64,000 nucleotides of DNA, taken from positions 494,967,352-495,031,351 of the forward strand of contig CM077115.1 in the NCBI GenBank assembly GCA_039619475.1. Direction: 5' to 3'. Source of the stretch: Icerya purchasi. Its lineage: Eukaryota; Arthropoda; Insecta; Hemiptera; Monophlebidae. Each line of letters opens with the position of its first letter. The stretch's first letter is position 1. Under the pieces are notes generated by a model that worked only from the letters and a program-made list of their open reading frames with translations, did not search any database and was not told the DNA's origin. The translations under genes and the position numbers were made by a program. This document shows, piece after piece, positions 11,086 to 21,405 of this stretch.

Positions 11086-12105
11086 ATGAACGCTAATATA
11101 GTTAACATAAGCAGCAACTCAAAATCAATTAAGGACACCGAATTTATTCAGAATTTATTTGCGAGTGATAGCGACTCGCATACGTCTTCGTCACTTCAAT
11201 TACCGCAATCAGATGGTGGTTATTCTTCAACAGAATCAACATCTTCTACACATAAAATCGTTGGTCCAGTATTATTGTCAGATCAGATGGAAATAGCGGA
11301 ATATTTTGTAGATTTCAGCTTCCATAAGGATTCTGATTATGGTTTTCTAGTAACCGAACTAGCGATGATTGATATGTCTGGCGGGAGGTGTTTACATACG
11401 CTATACAAGCCAAGCAGAGCATGGTCTGCATCAAAAATGCCTCATTTACAATGCTCTTCCGTGAGTCATTACTTGAAAACCCCCTCATTATTTCCCTGTA
11501 GGGAAGAAATATTCATGGCACGTGATGTATTCACAATACTGTCTGAAAAACCGAAGGTTCGCGTATATATTTTAACCACTTATGCAAAACTTATATTATG
11601 GGAACTTAACGAAAAGTCTGAATTGTTGCGTGACTTGGACTACGAACTCGTTAATATGGAGAAAGTCTTTCGAGTACCTAGTATTGATGATTTATATCAA
11701 GAATACTCTGGTATAAGCAATCTGGTAACTTGTAAGCACCATTATGAGAATGATATTTTTCATTGTGCGATGAAAAATGTTATGGTGATGAATACGTGGC
11801 ACGATCACGTTATCCGCCCGCTGAAGCTTATGAACAATCTCAATATAAATGATTTAAGCCAGTTATTCATTACAGCCACCAAAGAAATGATAATTACATT
11901 ATTTCCAAGTTGCATCGGAGACATTTATATATTTTTACCGGACAGATTAAAACAGGATGATACGATAAAATCATTTCTACCATGCTACGATCACGAACAT
12001 GATAAAGAATATTATATCGATGGTGATACATTACACAGGAGTACTCGAAATTGTGTCAAAGTAAAAGATTGCGACGACTGTCAACATTCAATTCATACGG
12101 ATTAA
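11086..12105 (+). CDS. Degenerate DEDDh exonuclease-like protein, 339 aa (left arm)
   Basis: Uninterrupted single-exon ORF. It opens with a Ser/Asp-rich disordered tail (about residues 25-56). The globular part starts at YFVDFSF (73-79), in the place of exonuclease motif I; the usual D-x-E is D76-F-S78. It continues with YKPS (107-110), YILTTYAKL (161-169; position of the conserved xVKGxEK strand of the family), CKHH (216-219), FHCAMKNV (225-232; compare the H-x-A-L-x-D motif of DEDDh nucleases, with the Asp replaced by N231), FLPC (297-300) and a C-terminal C329-x2-C332 pair. The fold is probably RNase H-like but most likely catalytically dead. Single ATG with a T-rich leader; AATAAA at 12112 and 12230. 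It is a paralogue of the 276-aa protein and an orthologue of the 331-aa protein of element II. The role is unknown; nucleic-acid binding is an inference. Confidence 0.85.
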   Translation: MNANIVNISSNSKSIKDTEFIQNLFASDSDSHTSSSLQLPQSDGGYSSTESTSSTHKIVGPVLLSDQMEIAEYFVDFSFHKDSDYGFLVTELAMIDMSGGRCLHTLYKPSRAWSASKMPHLQCSSVSHYLKTPSLFPCREEIFMARDVFTILSEKPKVRVYILTTYAKLILWELNEKSELLRDLDYELVNMEKVFRVPSIDDLYQEYSGISNLVTCKHHYENDIFHCAMKNVMVMNTWHDHVIRPLKLMNNLNINDLSQLFITATKEMIITLFPSCIGDIYIFLPDRLKQDDTIKSFLPCYDHEHDKEYYIDGDTLHRSTRNCVKVKDCDDCQHSIHTD

Positions 12106-12856
12106 AAATTCAATAAAAGACGTGGAATTTGAAAGCTGGAGTTGTCTAGATCCTACGAAAGTTGAATATGAACATAACAATTACCTTTCAATGTACCAAA
12201 GTCAATTGTCGCGTAGTATGTATTATGTGAAATAAAACCATATTTTTTTCTTTTACTCGCATTTTTTATTTTTATTATTTCAAAATCTTTTACATTGTTT
12301 CACATAAATTATAATATATGTATGTATATATGTATGGAATTTTAATATGTAATAATATACATTTCATACATTTTATTTTATTTCATGGTCATATAATTAC
12401 TTTAAAATTATTTAGATACACCGCAGATATTATAGTACCGAACACATCATTTATTATTTCATTCTATTTCAATTAATATGTTGTATGGATGAAATCGAAT
12501 CAATTTATGTAACTGTTTATTTAAATTTAAATAATCTTTTTCTTTTTTTTTTTATCTCTCAGCATATGCATGCGTGTATATGCTTACATATACAAGTATG
12601 AAAAAAATTATTTTTTTATTTTTTCCTCGATATGAATGGTAAATCTACGACTTTATTTGAAAAACGGTCAAAACCTAATACATAGATTTCAAATTTTGAT
12701 GGAAATTTCCGTAAAACGTTCAATTTACACTTATTATCTTTAAAAAAAAAAATTTTCATTATTATTATTCATATCATTTAAATAGACTGATACGACAGAG
12801 AGAGAAAATAAAAAGCTAAATTTTTACACGTGAGGGAGGGAGCTGATGAAAACGTA
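12106..12856. other. Intergenic DNA of element I arm
   Basis: AT-rich, no conserved reading frame. It contains polyadenylation signals for the 339-aa gene at 12112-12117 and 12230-12235. Mirrored at 23220-23970. Confidence 0.6.
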
Positions 12857-12937
12857 CGAGTCTTATTATTTGGAATACAGATTATGAAGGAAATTTTTAT
12901 TCAATGTTTCGTTCTAAGATTTTTCATTTTTTACATT
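12857..12937. other. Non-coding block conserved between elements I and II
   Basis: GAGTCTTATTATTTGGAATA followed by GAAGGAAATTT and TTTCGTTCTAAGATTTT aligns with GAGTCTTATTATTTGAAATA, GAAGGAAATTT and ATCGTTTTAAGATGTTTT at 41353-41433 in II, at a comparable place in the arm. No shared reading frame. Mirrored at 23139-23219. Confidence 0.6.
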
Positions 12938-14669
12938 TAAAATTTTTCAATACGAAAATATTTCGAAATCTACAGGAACGTCTATGAATAGTCTTCGTCA
13001 TTATAGAAGCACTTGCAGATCATGTATCGACAATGCATGCGCGTAAGGGTGAGTAAATATGTGTGAACATGTGTGTGTATGTATGCTTGAAATGTGCGAA
13101 ATGGCTAATAAGAAACAACCGTTGAATCGCAACGACAGGTAGAGATCCGCTTATAGAATAAGAGAGTGAGAGTGAGATAAATTATGTACCTTTATTATTG
13201 CAGAACTGCACTGCAGTGGCAGACATGAAATATCCGTTAGCATCCTTTTCGAGGCAGTTTTATAAAAAAGGCCGAAAATTAGCTTTAAAACTGGATGAAT
13301 GAGATAGTTGATAATAAACATACCATTAAGACCGGTATACATGTATGTGGGCATGTGTGTGAGCGCACGGTTAAATGAATGACAAAAGATTATTAACTGC
13401 ATAGACATTGTTAAATACAACTATACTGATTTATCTGTAAAACTAACAAATTTTACCGTTGTTTTCTTTCCTTTTTTTTTTCTTTCGCGTTTTACAAAAA
13501 ATTCATGTTAGTTCTAAAAATATTGCTAAATTCAAATTAAATCGATCATGTTATTTTATTTTTTATTTTTGTTTCTTTAAACAATGTGTTACGATCGTAT
13601 TTATCTTACTCAATCTTTTACCTAATATTCTAACGGTTTTAGACAACAGCAGAAATATGCAAGTTACCTTGGATGTATTATATTTTTCTCGTGTATATGT
13701 GTATACACGCTTTCTATACAAGCACATGCAAACATCGGATGCTGGAAATGTATGATAATATAATTTTTAAATCAATGATGAACGTATTATTATTTTTTTT
13801 TTTTTTTCACCCTGTGATATACAAAATAACATCATACTTGCTTTTACAACAATATTTAAATTCTACAAAAATAAATGTCCCCAGGGTGGGGAGTAAAAAT
13901 ATCATGAAGAATCACTGTTTTTTGTTTTTTTCTTTCTTTGCTTCACAATCTTTTTTCTTTATATTATTTTTTATTTCAGAGATTTTTTAAAATAGTTTTC
14001 TTTACACTCCAATATGGAATCTGTTAATTTATTGTACATGTCATATAATATGATAAATGCTAAAATTCGGAAAGTTTTTTTAAAGAAGTAATTGACAGAA
14101 GAGTATACTTTTGAAAACAAGAGAGTGAAGAGGCTATACATAAAAAGCAATATGATGCATTAAACATAACGAAAAAAAAAAACAAAAAAAAAACAGAAGA
14201 AACGTAAACACAAAGACTATTATGTTTTTTCATTAATCTATTCAATTACAACTTTTTTTCATTCATCTATATTCTAAGTTCCATCATAAGTTTTAATTTT
14301 TTATATGATGCCTACTAATTTCTATGTTTACTTAATTTATTTACTTTTCCACGAATGTTTTTAGAATTAAATTTTGAAAAAATTAAACATATTTTCGCAC
14401 CTGCGTCAACTATCACATTAAATACATGTAGAAATTTTCATTTCAAACACCGCCGGAAAATAACATGGGTTTTTTTTTTTATATTTTTTAAAAATTTATT
14501 CATACTCTCTCTAATTATAGCTATTTTTACTCATTTTTATATTCTACATACAATGCTTGAGGTATTAGATGATGCAAATTCTAAATACACCATATTGCTA
14601 TCACTCTGTTTATTATTTTTTATTTGTTACTCGTTTTTTTATTATTTTCTTATGTATATGTATTAGAAT
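12938..14669. other. Intergenic DNA of element I arm
   Basis: AT-rich with (CA)-rich phrases such as CACACACATGCCCACATACA (minus strand, near 13350). Several short hydrophobic open frames exist but are T-run driven and have no counterpart in element II. Mirrored at 21406-23138. Confidence 0.5.
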
Positions 14670-15110
14670 TAGTGATGTGCGATTTCGAAATGTTTTTACA
14701 ATCGAAACAACCGATAATCGTCAAAAAAAAAAAACAATTGAATGATTTTTGTGAATACGAATGAATTATTCAAATAAAAACCGGAACCATCCGAACACAA
14801 ACGAATGAAGTATTCGTTAAACATCGCCTAGATTCTTTCGAGAGAAATAACATTTCGAATGATTGTTGCAAATAGGAATGAATTATTCGAATAAAAACCG
14901 AAACTATCCGAACACAAACGAATGAAGTATTCGTTAAACATTGACTAGATTCTTCCAAGAGAAATAGCATTTCGAATGATTGTTGTGAATACGAATGAAT
15001 TATTCGAATGAAATAACATTTCGAATGCAACCACGGAACAATCGAATGCATTCAAAGTCATCGAACAATCAAATAATTCGAATGAATCATTTCGAAGTTG
15101 CCCATCACTA
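14670..15110 (-). mobile_element. hAT-type MITE, copy C (left arm)
   Basis: Opposite orientation to copies A and B. Ends are TAGTGATGTGCGATTTCGAA and (from the right) TAGTGATGGGCAACTTCGAA. Flanking 8-mers are ATTAGAAT and ATTAGAAC (7 of 8). The interior has two tandem units with TTTCTCTYGRAAGAATCTAG and CGTTTGTGTTCGGATRGTT, also seen in the decayed host copy at 61944-62070. Confidence 0.85.
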
Positions 15111-15387
15111 ATTAGAACCCATATGATTTTACAATAAAAAAAGTGTTTATACTCATTATTGAAGTTGAATATAGATAATATTTACATTTAAAGGAAAAAG
15201 AAAAAGTTATTTTTATTATTCCATTCGCACGCGAAAAAAATTATGAAATGAAAAATATATATATATAATTCATGTAATATATTTACAAACGATTAACAAG
15301 AATAAAAGAAAATTAATTTAAAAAATAAATAAATATCACAAAAAATTTAAAGATGGAAAAATTACAAGATTATGATTCGTACAATGC

Positions 15388-16218
15388 TCACAAATTGACT
15401 CCTTTGATCGGGTTATGTTGGAATTCGAACAAACTTGCATGGTTGCATTGCGGACAATCTTTGATTAAGGTGGGATGTACTGCACTGAGTGGAAAAGAAT
15501 CTGGAATATCATAGCTATGATGTTTAAAACATGGTAAGAAGCGTTTGATACGTCGATCATTCTTCAGTGCTACAGGTAATTTATTGTAAAAATCGCAAAT
15601 TTTTTGAGGGCATACATTAATTAATATCTCTGCAGTAATATTTTGCATCAAGTCGCATGTAGAATATTTTACTAATGATAATATAGATCTAACATTTACA
15701 TCGTACCATTTCATCATCACATATACATTCTGCAATGAACACCTATGTATGTTTTTATCCGTGTGTGCATCACATTTTACAACTCTTGATATTCCTTTAT
15801 ACATATTATTTAATTTCCTTAAATTGGGTATACCGAATTCTTTTTCTAAATTAATAATCTTGAATCTTGAAAGTGATGTTTCAAATAGTTTTATCCATAT
15901 AGTGGTAATTTTTTCATTTCCTTTAATGTAAATATTCAATGGTTCCAAATCTTCCAACACATTTTCTATATCACCAGCAATACATTCGTAATTGTAATCT
16001 CCTGCATTCCACGGAATTGAATGATAGTTTTGAATTATCCTCATGTTTTCTTGTTTTTTATTATTGGATAATACATCCCATTCGAATGGAGGCTTGTAAA
16101 TTCTATGAAATTGAATTTCACCATCGATACTTATTATTGAAAGTTCCTTAATGATGTACGTATCATTATCATATTTAAAACATTGAATATCGATAATTAC
16201 CTCACGTGCTACTATCAT
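15388..16218 (-). CDS. Degenerate DEDDh exonuclease-like protein, 276 aa (left arm)
   Basis: Intact single-exon ORF. The N-terminal strand VIIDIQCF (7-14) sits where exonuclease motif I (D-x-E) is expected, but reads D10-I-Q12. Next come FHRIYKPPFEW (37-47), YHSIPWNAG (65-73), IYIKGNEK (96-103; the family's xVKGxEK strand), INLEKEFGIPNL (122-133), C149, H152, then HRCSLQNV (158-165), where the DEDDh motif III Asp is replaced by N164 and the His appears replaced by Arg. RFLPCF (226-231) and C265-x2-C268-x-H270 close the protein. The same block order is seen in the 339-aa protein. It lacks that protein's Ser-rich N-terminal tail. It is transcribed away from the centre, convergent with the 339-aa gene. 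Likely a non-catalytic nucleic-acid or protein binder; function unknown. Confidence 0.85.
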   Translation of the reverse strand: MIVAREVIIDIQCFKYDNDTYIIKELSIISIDGEIQFHRIYKPPFEWDVLSNNKKQENMRIIQNYHSIPWNAGDYNYECIAGDIENVLEDLEPLNIYIKGNEKITTIWIKLFETSLSRFKIINLEKEFGIPNLRKLNNMYKGISRVVKCDAHTDKNIHRCSLQNVYVMMKWYDVNVRSILSLVKYSTCDLMQNITAEILINVCPQKICDFYNKLPVALKNDRRIKRFLPCFKHHSYDIPDSFPLSAVHPTLIKDCPQCNHASLFEFQHNPIKGVNL

Positions 16219-16358
16219 TGTTACAGTTGTTATTAAAGAGAAAAGAAAAAAAAACTAAAACTTTTAATAGTAACTAAAATTTAAACGTGTGAAGAACACT
16301 AATTCGTGAAACTAATAACAAGCGAGCGAATACAGTTATTCAGAGAGTTGACATAATG

Positions 16359-16409
16359 TCTACCTTTGAATTAGATGCATTCGATGAAATGTTGCATCAG
16401 AAAAATGTC
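16359..16409 (-). promoter_or_regulatory. Conserved upstream block of the 276-aa gene (left arm)
   Basis: Mirror of 19666-19716; described there. Confidence 0.55.
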
Positions 16410-16700
16410 CTTCAAATGGAGAAAGTTGATTGCATACATTGATGAATGAAGTTGTTAAGAACTTGTACATACATATACATTTTGTTTGTGGTAGTGTATG
16501 CATGTACACATGAGATCTTACATATAAGTAAGGGTCAAGATCCGGTTTTAACAGCTGTATCAGACGATCTTAACGTGCAGCTATGTACATGCAGGGATAG
16601 ACTTTAATATAATCATTATCGATGGTAAACGAGAACATTAATTCATTTTTAAATTTTAATATATCGTCTTCTGTCACTAATAAGATAACATAAAAAACTA
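16410..16700. other. Spacer between the upstream block and the DUF8207-like pseudogene (left arm)
   Basis: Contains CACACATGAGATC, a GGTCAAGATCCGGTTTTAAC stretch (16536-16555) related to the CCGGATCTTAA stretch at 8114, and the 3' flank of the DUF8207-like pseudogene, which shares AGATATATTAAAATTT-type sequence with the 3' flank of the intact gene in II. Mirrored at 19375-19665. Confidence 0.5.
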
Positions 16701-17673
16701 CTAACTTGACTGAATATATCCTTCTTCAACCAACTTTTCCTCAATCATTCGAATTTCATCATCTACACCAACATTTCACACTTTTTTAGATGTATGCGAT
16801 AACAATAATCACTCAACCAATTCATTAGGATCGTCTGAATAATCGATCGGTGTATCTTCATGACATACTCCGCCATCAGCACAATGCTTAGTCTTTGCTC
16901 CATCATAGTAAATTTTTACACTTGATCCATTAGACTGAAACATCGGACGTATTATTTTTCTGTATTTAGGAAATGTAGTACCCTTTAATACACCAGTAGC
17001 ACGTAAATGAGCTCTAGTACACTCAAGTATTTATTTATATAGATCTAAATCATTATTTTGTATATTTATTCTCATCTATATGCGATACCATTAGTAAATG
17101 AAAGAGTCCGGGTGTGTAAGGAAATTTTATTTGCTTACTTCCTTTTCCTAAATAAATTTCACCATATTTGCAGTCCCAAGAAATCAATGTCGATCCTATC
17201 AGATACTCATCAATGTTTGTATCATAGTGTATTCCATATACTTGATCATTTGGAACAAGTTTATCAAAATCTGTATGAAATGAATCTACTTCACTCATGT
17301 TAAACGACTTAGCTTTGAGTTTGTTTTTTAATATTTTCATCTTTAATTTCAGACTCAGCGTCACTTCTCTGTTTACTATTAGACAGTTTTTGACGTTTTT
17401 ACCATTGATGTATCATGTATTCCATAAGAATACATTTTAATCTTTCAGATTTTTGTAATGCTTCATGAATTTCCAATAATGGTTTCATAATAGGTTCCAG
17501 CATGGTGACTGAAGTACTTATAATTGGTTTCCACTCGGACTTCAATAGGTTATATTTTTACATTATATCGCTACATATCCTGTCTAGTTCATTTTTTTCA
17601 GTCTTGCTTCCTTATTCATTCCATTATTGTTGTTATCAGTATTAACCAATGATTTACTCTTTGATAACAACAT
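16701..17673 (-). pseudogene. Broken DUF8207-like gene (left arm)
   Basis: Mirror copy of 18402-19374 with the same stops and frameshifts; described there. The longest surviving open segment is 17053-17364. Confidence 0.85.
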
Positions 17674-18033
17674 TTTAAATAACTAGAATTTCATCAAAAC
17701 TTGTGAGTAAATCTTCCTTTATACATACATTTCACCATATATATCAGTCACTGTGAATTTCATATTATTTTAAATACTTAAAATATACTTCATGTTATAT
17801 ATAAGTTATTAAAATTCAATATAAGTAGATAGAGCAGATTTTCTCTAAACGTACATTGGCCTGACAAATTTCTGGACTGAAAGTAAATCTAACCCAATAC
17901 TCCTGCTACAGTTGTTATGTCAACAAAGGAGAATAAAATATCGAGATTTCAACAACACAAACAGCAAGAATTTGTATCATTTGTTATATTTGATGATTTC
18001 GAGTGTATCCTACAGCCTCTTAACAATTAATCA
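17674..18033. other. Centre-proximal DNA of element I (left arm)
   Basis: Non-coding. Parts of it (AGGCCAATGTACGTTT, TATTGAATTTTAATAACTTA, TGAAGTATATTTTAAGTA as read in the right arm) align with centre-proximal sequence of element II, so the surroundings of both centres are homologous. Confidence 0.6.
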
Positions 18034-18041
18034 CTAGTGCA
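18034..18041. other. Centre (unpaired loop) of palindrome I
   Basis: Eight bases, CTAGTGCA, separate the two arms (left arm ends ...AACAATTAATCA; right arm starts TGATTAATTGTT). Such a short loop would allow hairpin formation from either single strand. Confidence 0.9.
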
Positions 18042-18401
18042 TGATTAATTGTTAAGAGGCTGTAGGATACACTCGAAATCATCAAATATAACAAATGATA
18101 CAAATTCTTGCTGTTTGTGTTGTTGAAATCTCGATATTTTATTCTCCTTTGTTGACATAACAACTGTAGCAGGAGTATTGGGTTAGATTTACTTTCAGTC
18201 CAGAAATTTGTCAGGCCAATGTACGTTTAGAGAAAATCTGCTCTATCTACTTATATTGAATTTTAATAACTTATATATAACATGAAGTATATTTTAAGTA
18301 TTTAAAATAATATGAAATTCACAGTGACTGATATATATGGTGAAATGTATGTATAAAGGAAGATTTACTCACAAGTTTTGATGAAATTCTAGTTATTTAA
18401 A
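18042..18401. other. Centre-proximal DNA of element I (right arm)
   Basis: Mirror of 17674-18033. This is presumably the leader or promoter region of the DUF8207-like gene, which starts at 18402. Confidence 0.6.
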
Positions 18402-19374
18402 ATGTTGTTATCAAAGAGTAAATCATTGGTTAATACTGATAACAACAATAATGGAATGAATAAGGAAGCAAGACTGAAAAAAATGAACTAGACAGGATAT
18501 GTAGCGATATAATGTAAAAATATAACCTATTGAAGTCCGAGTGGAAACCAATTATAAGTACTTCAGTCACCATGCTGGAACCTATTATGAAACCATTATT
18601 GGAAATTCATGAAGCATTACAAAAATCTGAAAGATTAAAATGTATTCTTATGGAATACATGATACATCAATGGTAAAAACGTCAAAAACTGTCTAATAGT
18701 AAACAGAGAAGTGACGCTGAGTCTGAAATTAAAGATGAAAATATTAAAAAACAAACTCAAAGCTAAGTCGTTTAACATGAGTGAAGTAGATTCATTTCAT
18801 ACAGATTTTGATAAACTTGTTCCAAATGATCAAGTATATGGAATACACTATGATACAAACATTGATGAGTATCTGATAGGATCGACATTGATTTCTTGGG
18901 ACTGCAAATATGGTGAAATTTATTTAGGAAAAGGAAGTAAGCAAATAAAATTTCCTTACACACCCGGACTCTTTCATTTACTAATGGTATCGCATATAGA
19001 TGAGAATAAATATACAAAATAATGATTTAGATCTATATAAATAAATACTTGAGTGTACTAGAGCTCATTTACGTGCTACTGGTGTATTAAAGGGTACTAC
19101 ATTTCCTAAATACAGAAAAATAATACGTCCGATGTTTCAGTCTAATGGATCAAGTGTAAAAATTTACTATGATGGAGCAAAGACTAAGCATTGTGCTGAT
19201 GGCGGAGTATGTCATGAAGATACACCGATCGATTATTCAGACGATCCTAATGAATTGGTTGAGTGATTATTGTTATCGCATACATCTAAAAAAGTGTGAA
19301 ATGTTGGTGTAGATGATGAAATTCGAATGATTGAGGAAAAGTTGGTTGAAGAAGGATATATTCAGTCAAGTTAG
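18402..19374 (+). pseudogene. Broken DUF8207-like gene (right arm)
   Basis: Aligns along its length with the intact 325-aa gene of element II (46040-47017): the same start context, DQVYGIHYDTN, IYLGKG, FPYT-GLFHLL, YRKIIRP, SDDPNELVE and the end EEGYIQ. It is broken by frameshifts in the N-terminal coiled-coil part (near 18470-18490), an in-frame TAA where II has a Lys codon (near 18512), a one-base insertion after DENKYT (near 19018) and a TGA after NELVE (near 19262). The longest open piece is 103 codons (18711-19022). The identical lesions occur in the left arm. Confidence 0.88.
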
Positions 19375-19665
19375 TAGTTTTTTATGTTATCTTATTAGTG
19401 ACAGAAGACGATATATTAAAATTTAAAAATGAATTAATGTTCTCGTTTACCATCGATAATGATTATATTAAAGTCTATCCCTGCATGTACATAGCTGCAC
19501 GTTAAGATCGTCTGATACAGCTGTTAAAACCGGATCTTGACCCTTACTTATATGTAAGATCTCATGTGTACATGCATACACTACCACAAACAAAATGTAT
19601 ATGTATGTACAAGTTCTTAACAACTTCATTCATCAATGTATGCAATCAACTTTCTCCATTTGAAG

Positions 19666-19716
19666 GACATTTTTCTGATGCAACATTTCATCGAATGCAT
19701 CTAATTCAAAGGTAGA
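19666..19716 (+). promoter_or_regulatory. Conserved upstream block of the 276-aa gene (right arm)
   Basis: ACATTTTTCTGATGCAACAT then TTCATCG and CTAATTCAAAGGTAGACA, about 140 nt before the ATG at 19857. It matches the start and end of the block before the 339-aa gene. The start-proximal block TTAGTGTTCTTCACACGTTT (19775-19794) matches CTGTGTTCTTCACGCGTTAT in element II (37398-37417). Probably promoter; inferred from recurrence only. Confidence 0.6.
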
Positions 19717-19856
19717 CATTATGTCAACTCTCTGAATAACTGTATTCGCTCGCTTGTTATTAGTTTCACGAATTAGTGTTCTTCACACGTTTAAATTTTA
19801 GTTACTATTAAAAGTTTTAGTTTTTTTTTCTTTTCTCTTTAATAACAACTGTAACA

Positions 19857-20687
19857 ATGATAGTAGCACGTGAGGTAATTATCGATATTCAATGTTTTAA
19901 ATATGATAATGATACGTACATCATTAAGGAACTTTCAATAATAAGTATCGATGGTGAAATTCAATTTCATAGAATTTACAAGCCTCCATTCGAATGGGAT
20001 GTATTATCCAATAATAAAAAACAAGAAAACATGAGGATAATTCAAAACTATCATTCAATTCCGTGGAATGCAGGAGATTACAATTACGAATGTATTGCTG
20101 GTGATATAGAAAATGTGTTGGAAGATTTGGAACCATTGAATATTTACATTAAAGGAAATGAAAAAATTACCACTATATGGATAAAACTATTTGAAACATC
20201 ACTTTCAAGATTCAAGATTATTAATTTAGAAAAAGAATTCGGTATACCCAATTTAAGGAAATTAAATAATATGTATAAAGGAATATCAAGAGTTGTAAAA
20301 TGTGATGCACACACGGATAAAAACATACATAGGTGTTCATTGCAGAATGTATATGTGATGATGAAATGGTACGATGTAAATGTTAGATCTATATTATCAT
20401 TAGTAAAATATTCTACATGCGACTTGATGCAAAATATTACTGCAGAGATATTAATTAATGTATGCCCTCAAAAAATTTGCGATTTTTACAATAAATTACC
20501 TGTAGCACTGAAGAATGATCGACGTATCAAACGCTTCTTACCATGTTTTAAACATCATAGCTATGATATTCCAGATTCTTTTCCACTCAGTGCAGTACAT
20601 CCCACCTTAATCAAAGATTGTCCGCAATGCAACCATGCAAGTTTGTTCGAATTCCAACATAACCCGATCAAAGGAGTCAATTTGTGA
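19857..20687 (+). CDS. Degenerate DEDDh exonuclease-like protein, 276 aa (right arm)
   Basis: Mirror copy of 15388-16218 with an identical protein. The ATG follows a T-rich leader after the shared upstream blocks. AATAAA occurs at 20858-20863. Perfect duplication of the coding region in the other arm means dosage of two per insertion, and no test of constraint is possible within this element. Confidence 0.85.
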   Translation: MIVAREVIIDIQCFKYDNDTYIIKELSIISIDGEIQFHRIYKPPFEWDVLSNNKKQENMRIIQNYHSIPWNAGDYNYECIAGDIENVLEDLEPLNIYIKGNEKITTIWIKLFETSLSRFKIINLEKEFGIPNLRKLNNMYKGISRVVKCDAHTDKNIHRCSLQNVYVMMKWYDVNVRSILSLVKYSTCDLMQNITAEILINVCPQKICDFYNKLPVALKNDRRIKRFLPCFKHHSYDIPDSFPLSAVHPTLIKDCPQCNHASLFEFQHNPIKGVNL

Positions 20688-20964
20688 GCATTGTACGAAT
20701 CATAATCTTGTAATTTTTCCATCTTTAAATTTTTTGTGATATTTATTTATTTTTTAAATTAATTTTCTTTTATTCTTGTTAATCGTTTGTAAATATATTA
20801 CATGAATTATATATATATATTTTTCATTTCATAATTTTTTTCGCGTGCGAATGGAATAATAAAAATAACTTTTTCTTTTTCCTTTAAATGTAAATATTAT
20901 CTATATTCAACTTCAATAATGAGTATAAACACTTTTTTTATTGTAAAATCATATGGGTTCTAAT
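20688..20964. other. 3' flank of the 276-aa gene (right arm)
   Basis: AT-rich with an (AT)5 tract near 20811; no gene. Mirrored at 15111-15387. Confidence 0.6.
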
Positions 20965-21405
20965 TAGTGATGGGCAACTTCGAAATGATTCATTCGAATT
21001 ATTTGATTGTTCGATGACTTTGAATGCATTCGATTGTTCCGTGGTTGCATTCGAAATGTTATTTCATTCGAATAATTCATTCGTATTCACAACAATCATT
21101 CGAAATGCTATTTCTCTTGGAAGAATCTAGTCAATGTTTAACGAATACTTCATTCGTTTGTGTTCGGATAGTTTCGGTTTTTATTCGAATAATTCATTCC
21201 TATTTGCAACAATCATTCGAAATGTTATTTCTCTCGAAAGAATCTAGGCGATGTTTAACGAATACTTCATTCGTTTGTGTTCGGATGGTTCCGGTTTTTA
21301 TTTGAATAATTCATTCGTATTCACAAAAATCATTCAATTGTTTTTTTTTTTTGACGATTATCGGTTGTTTCGATTGTAAAAACATTTCGAAATCGCACAT
21401 CACTA
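20965..21405 (+). mobile_element. hAT-type MITE, copy C (right arm)
   Basis: Mirror of 14670-15110, at exactly the corresponding position with the same flanking 8-mers. Confidence 0.85.

Larger units (their letters stand above)
7480..18033 (+). repeat. Element I left arm (10.55-kb terminal inverted repeat)
   Basis: Mirrors 18042-28597. Differences I could find: one substitution (7824 against 28253) and two one-base homopolymer length changes (T run at 13793-13807 with 15 against 16; T run just before 11054 with 7 against 8). Everything else I compared, including all genes and MITE insertions, is identical. Confidence 0.95.

Noticed and set aside
13151..13420. 89-codon open frame (mirrored at 22656-22925)
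   Set aside because: No counterpart in element II and the codon pattern looks like AT-rich intergenic DNA; not supported as a gene.
14770..15051. 93-codon open frame (mirrored at 21024-21305)
   Set aside because: Lies wholly within MITE copy C; frames come from its internal tandem units.
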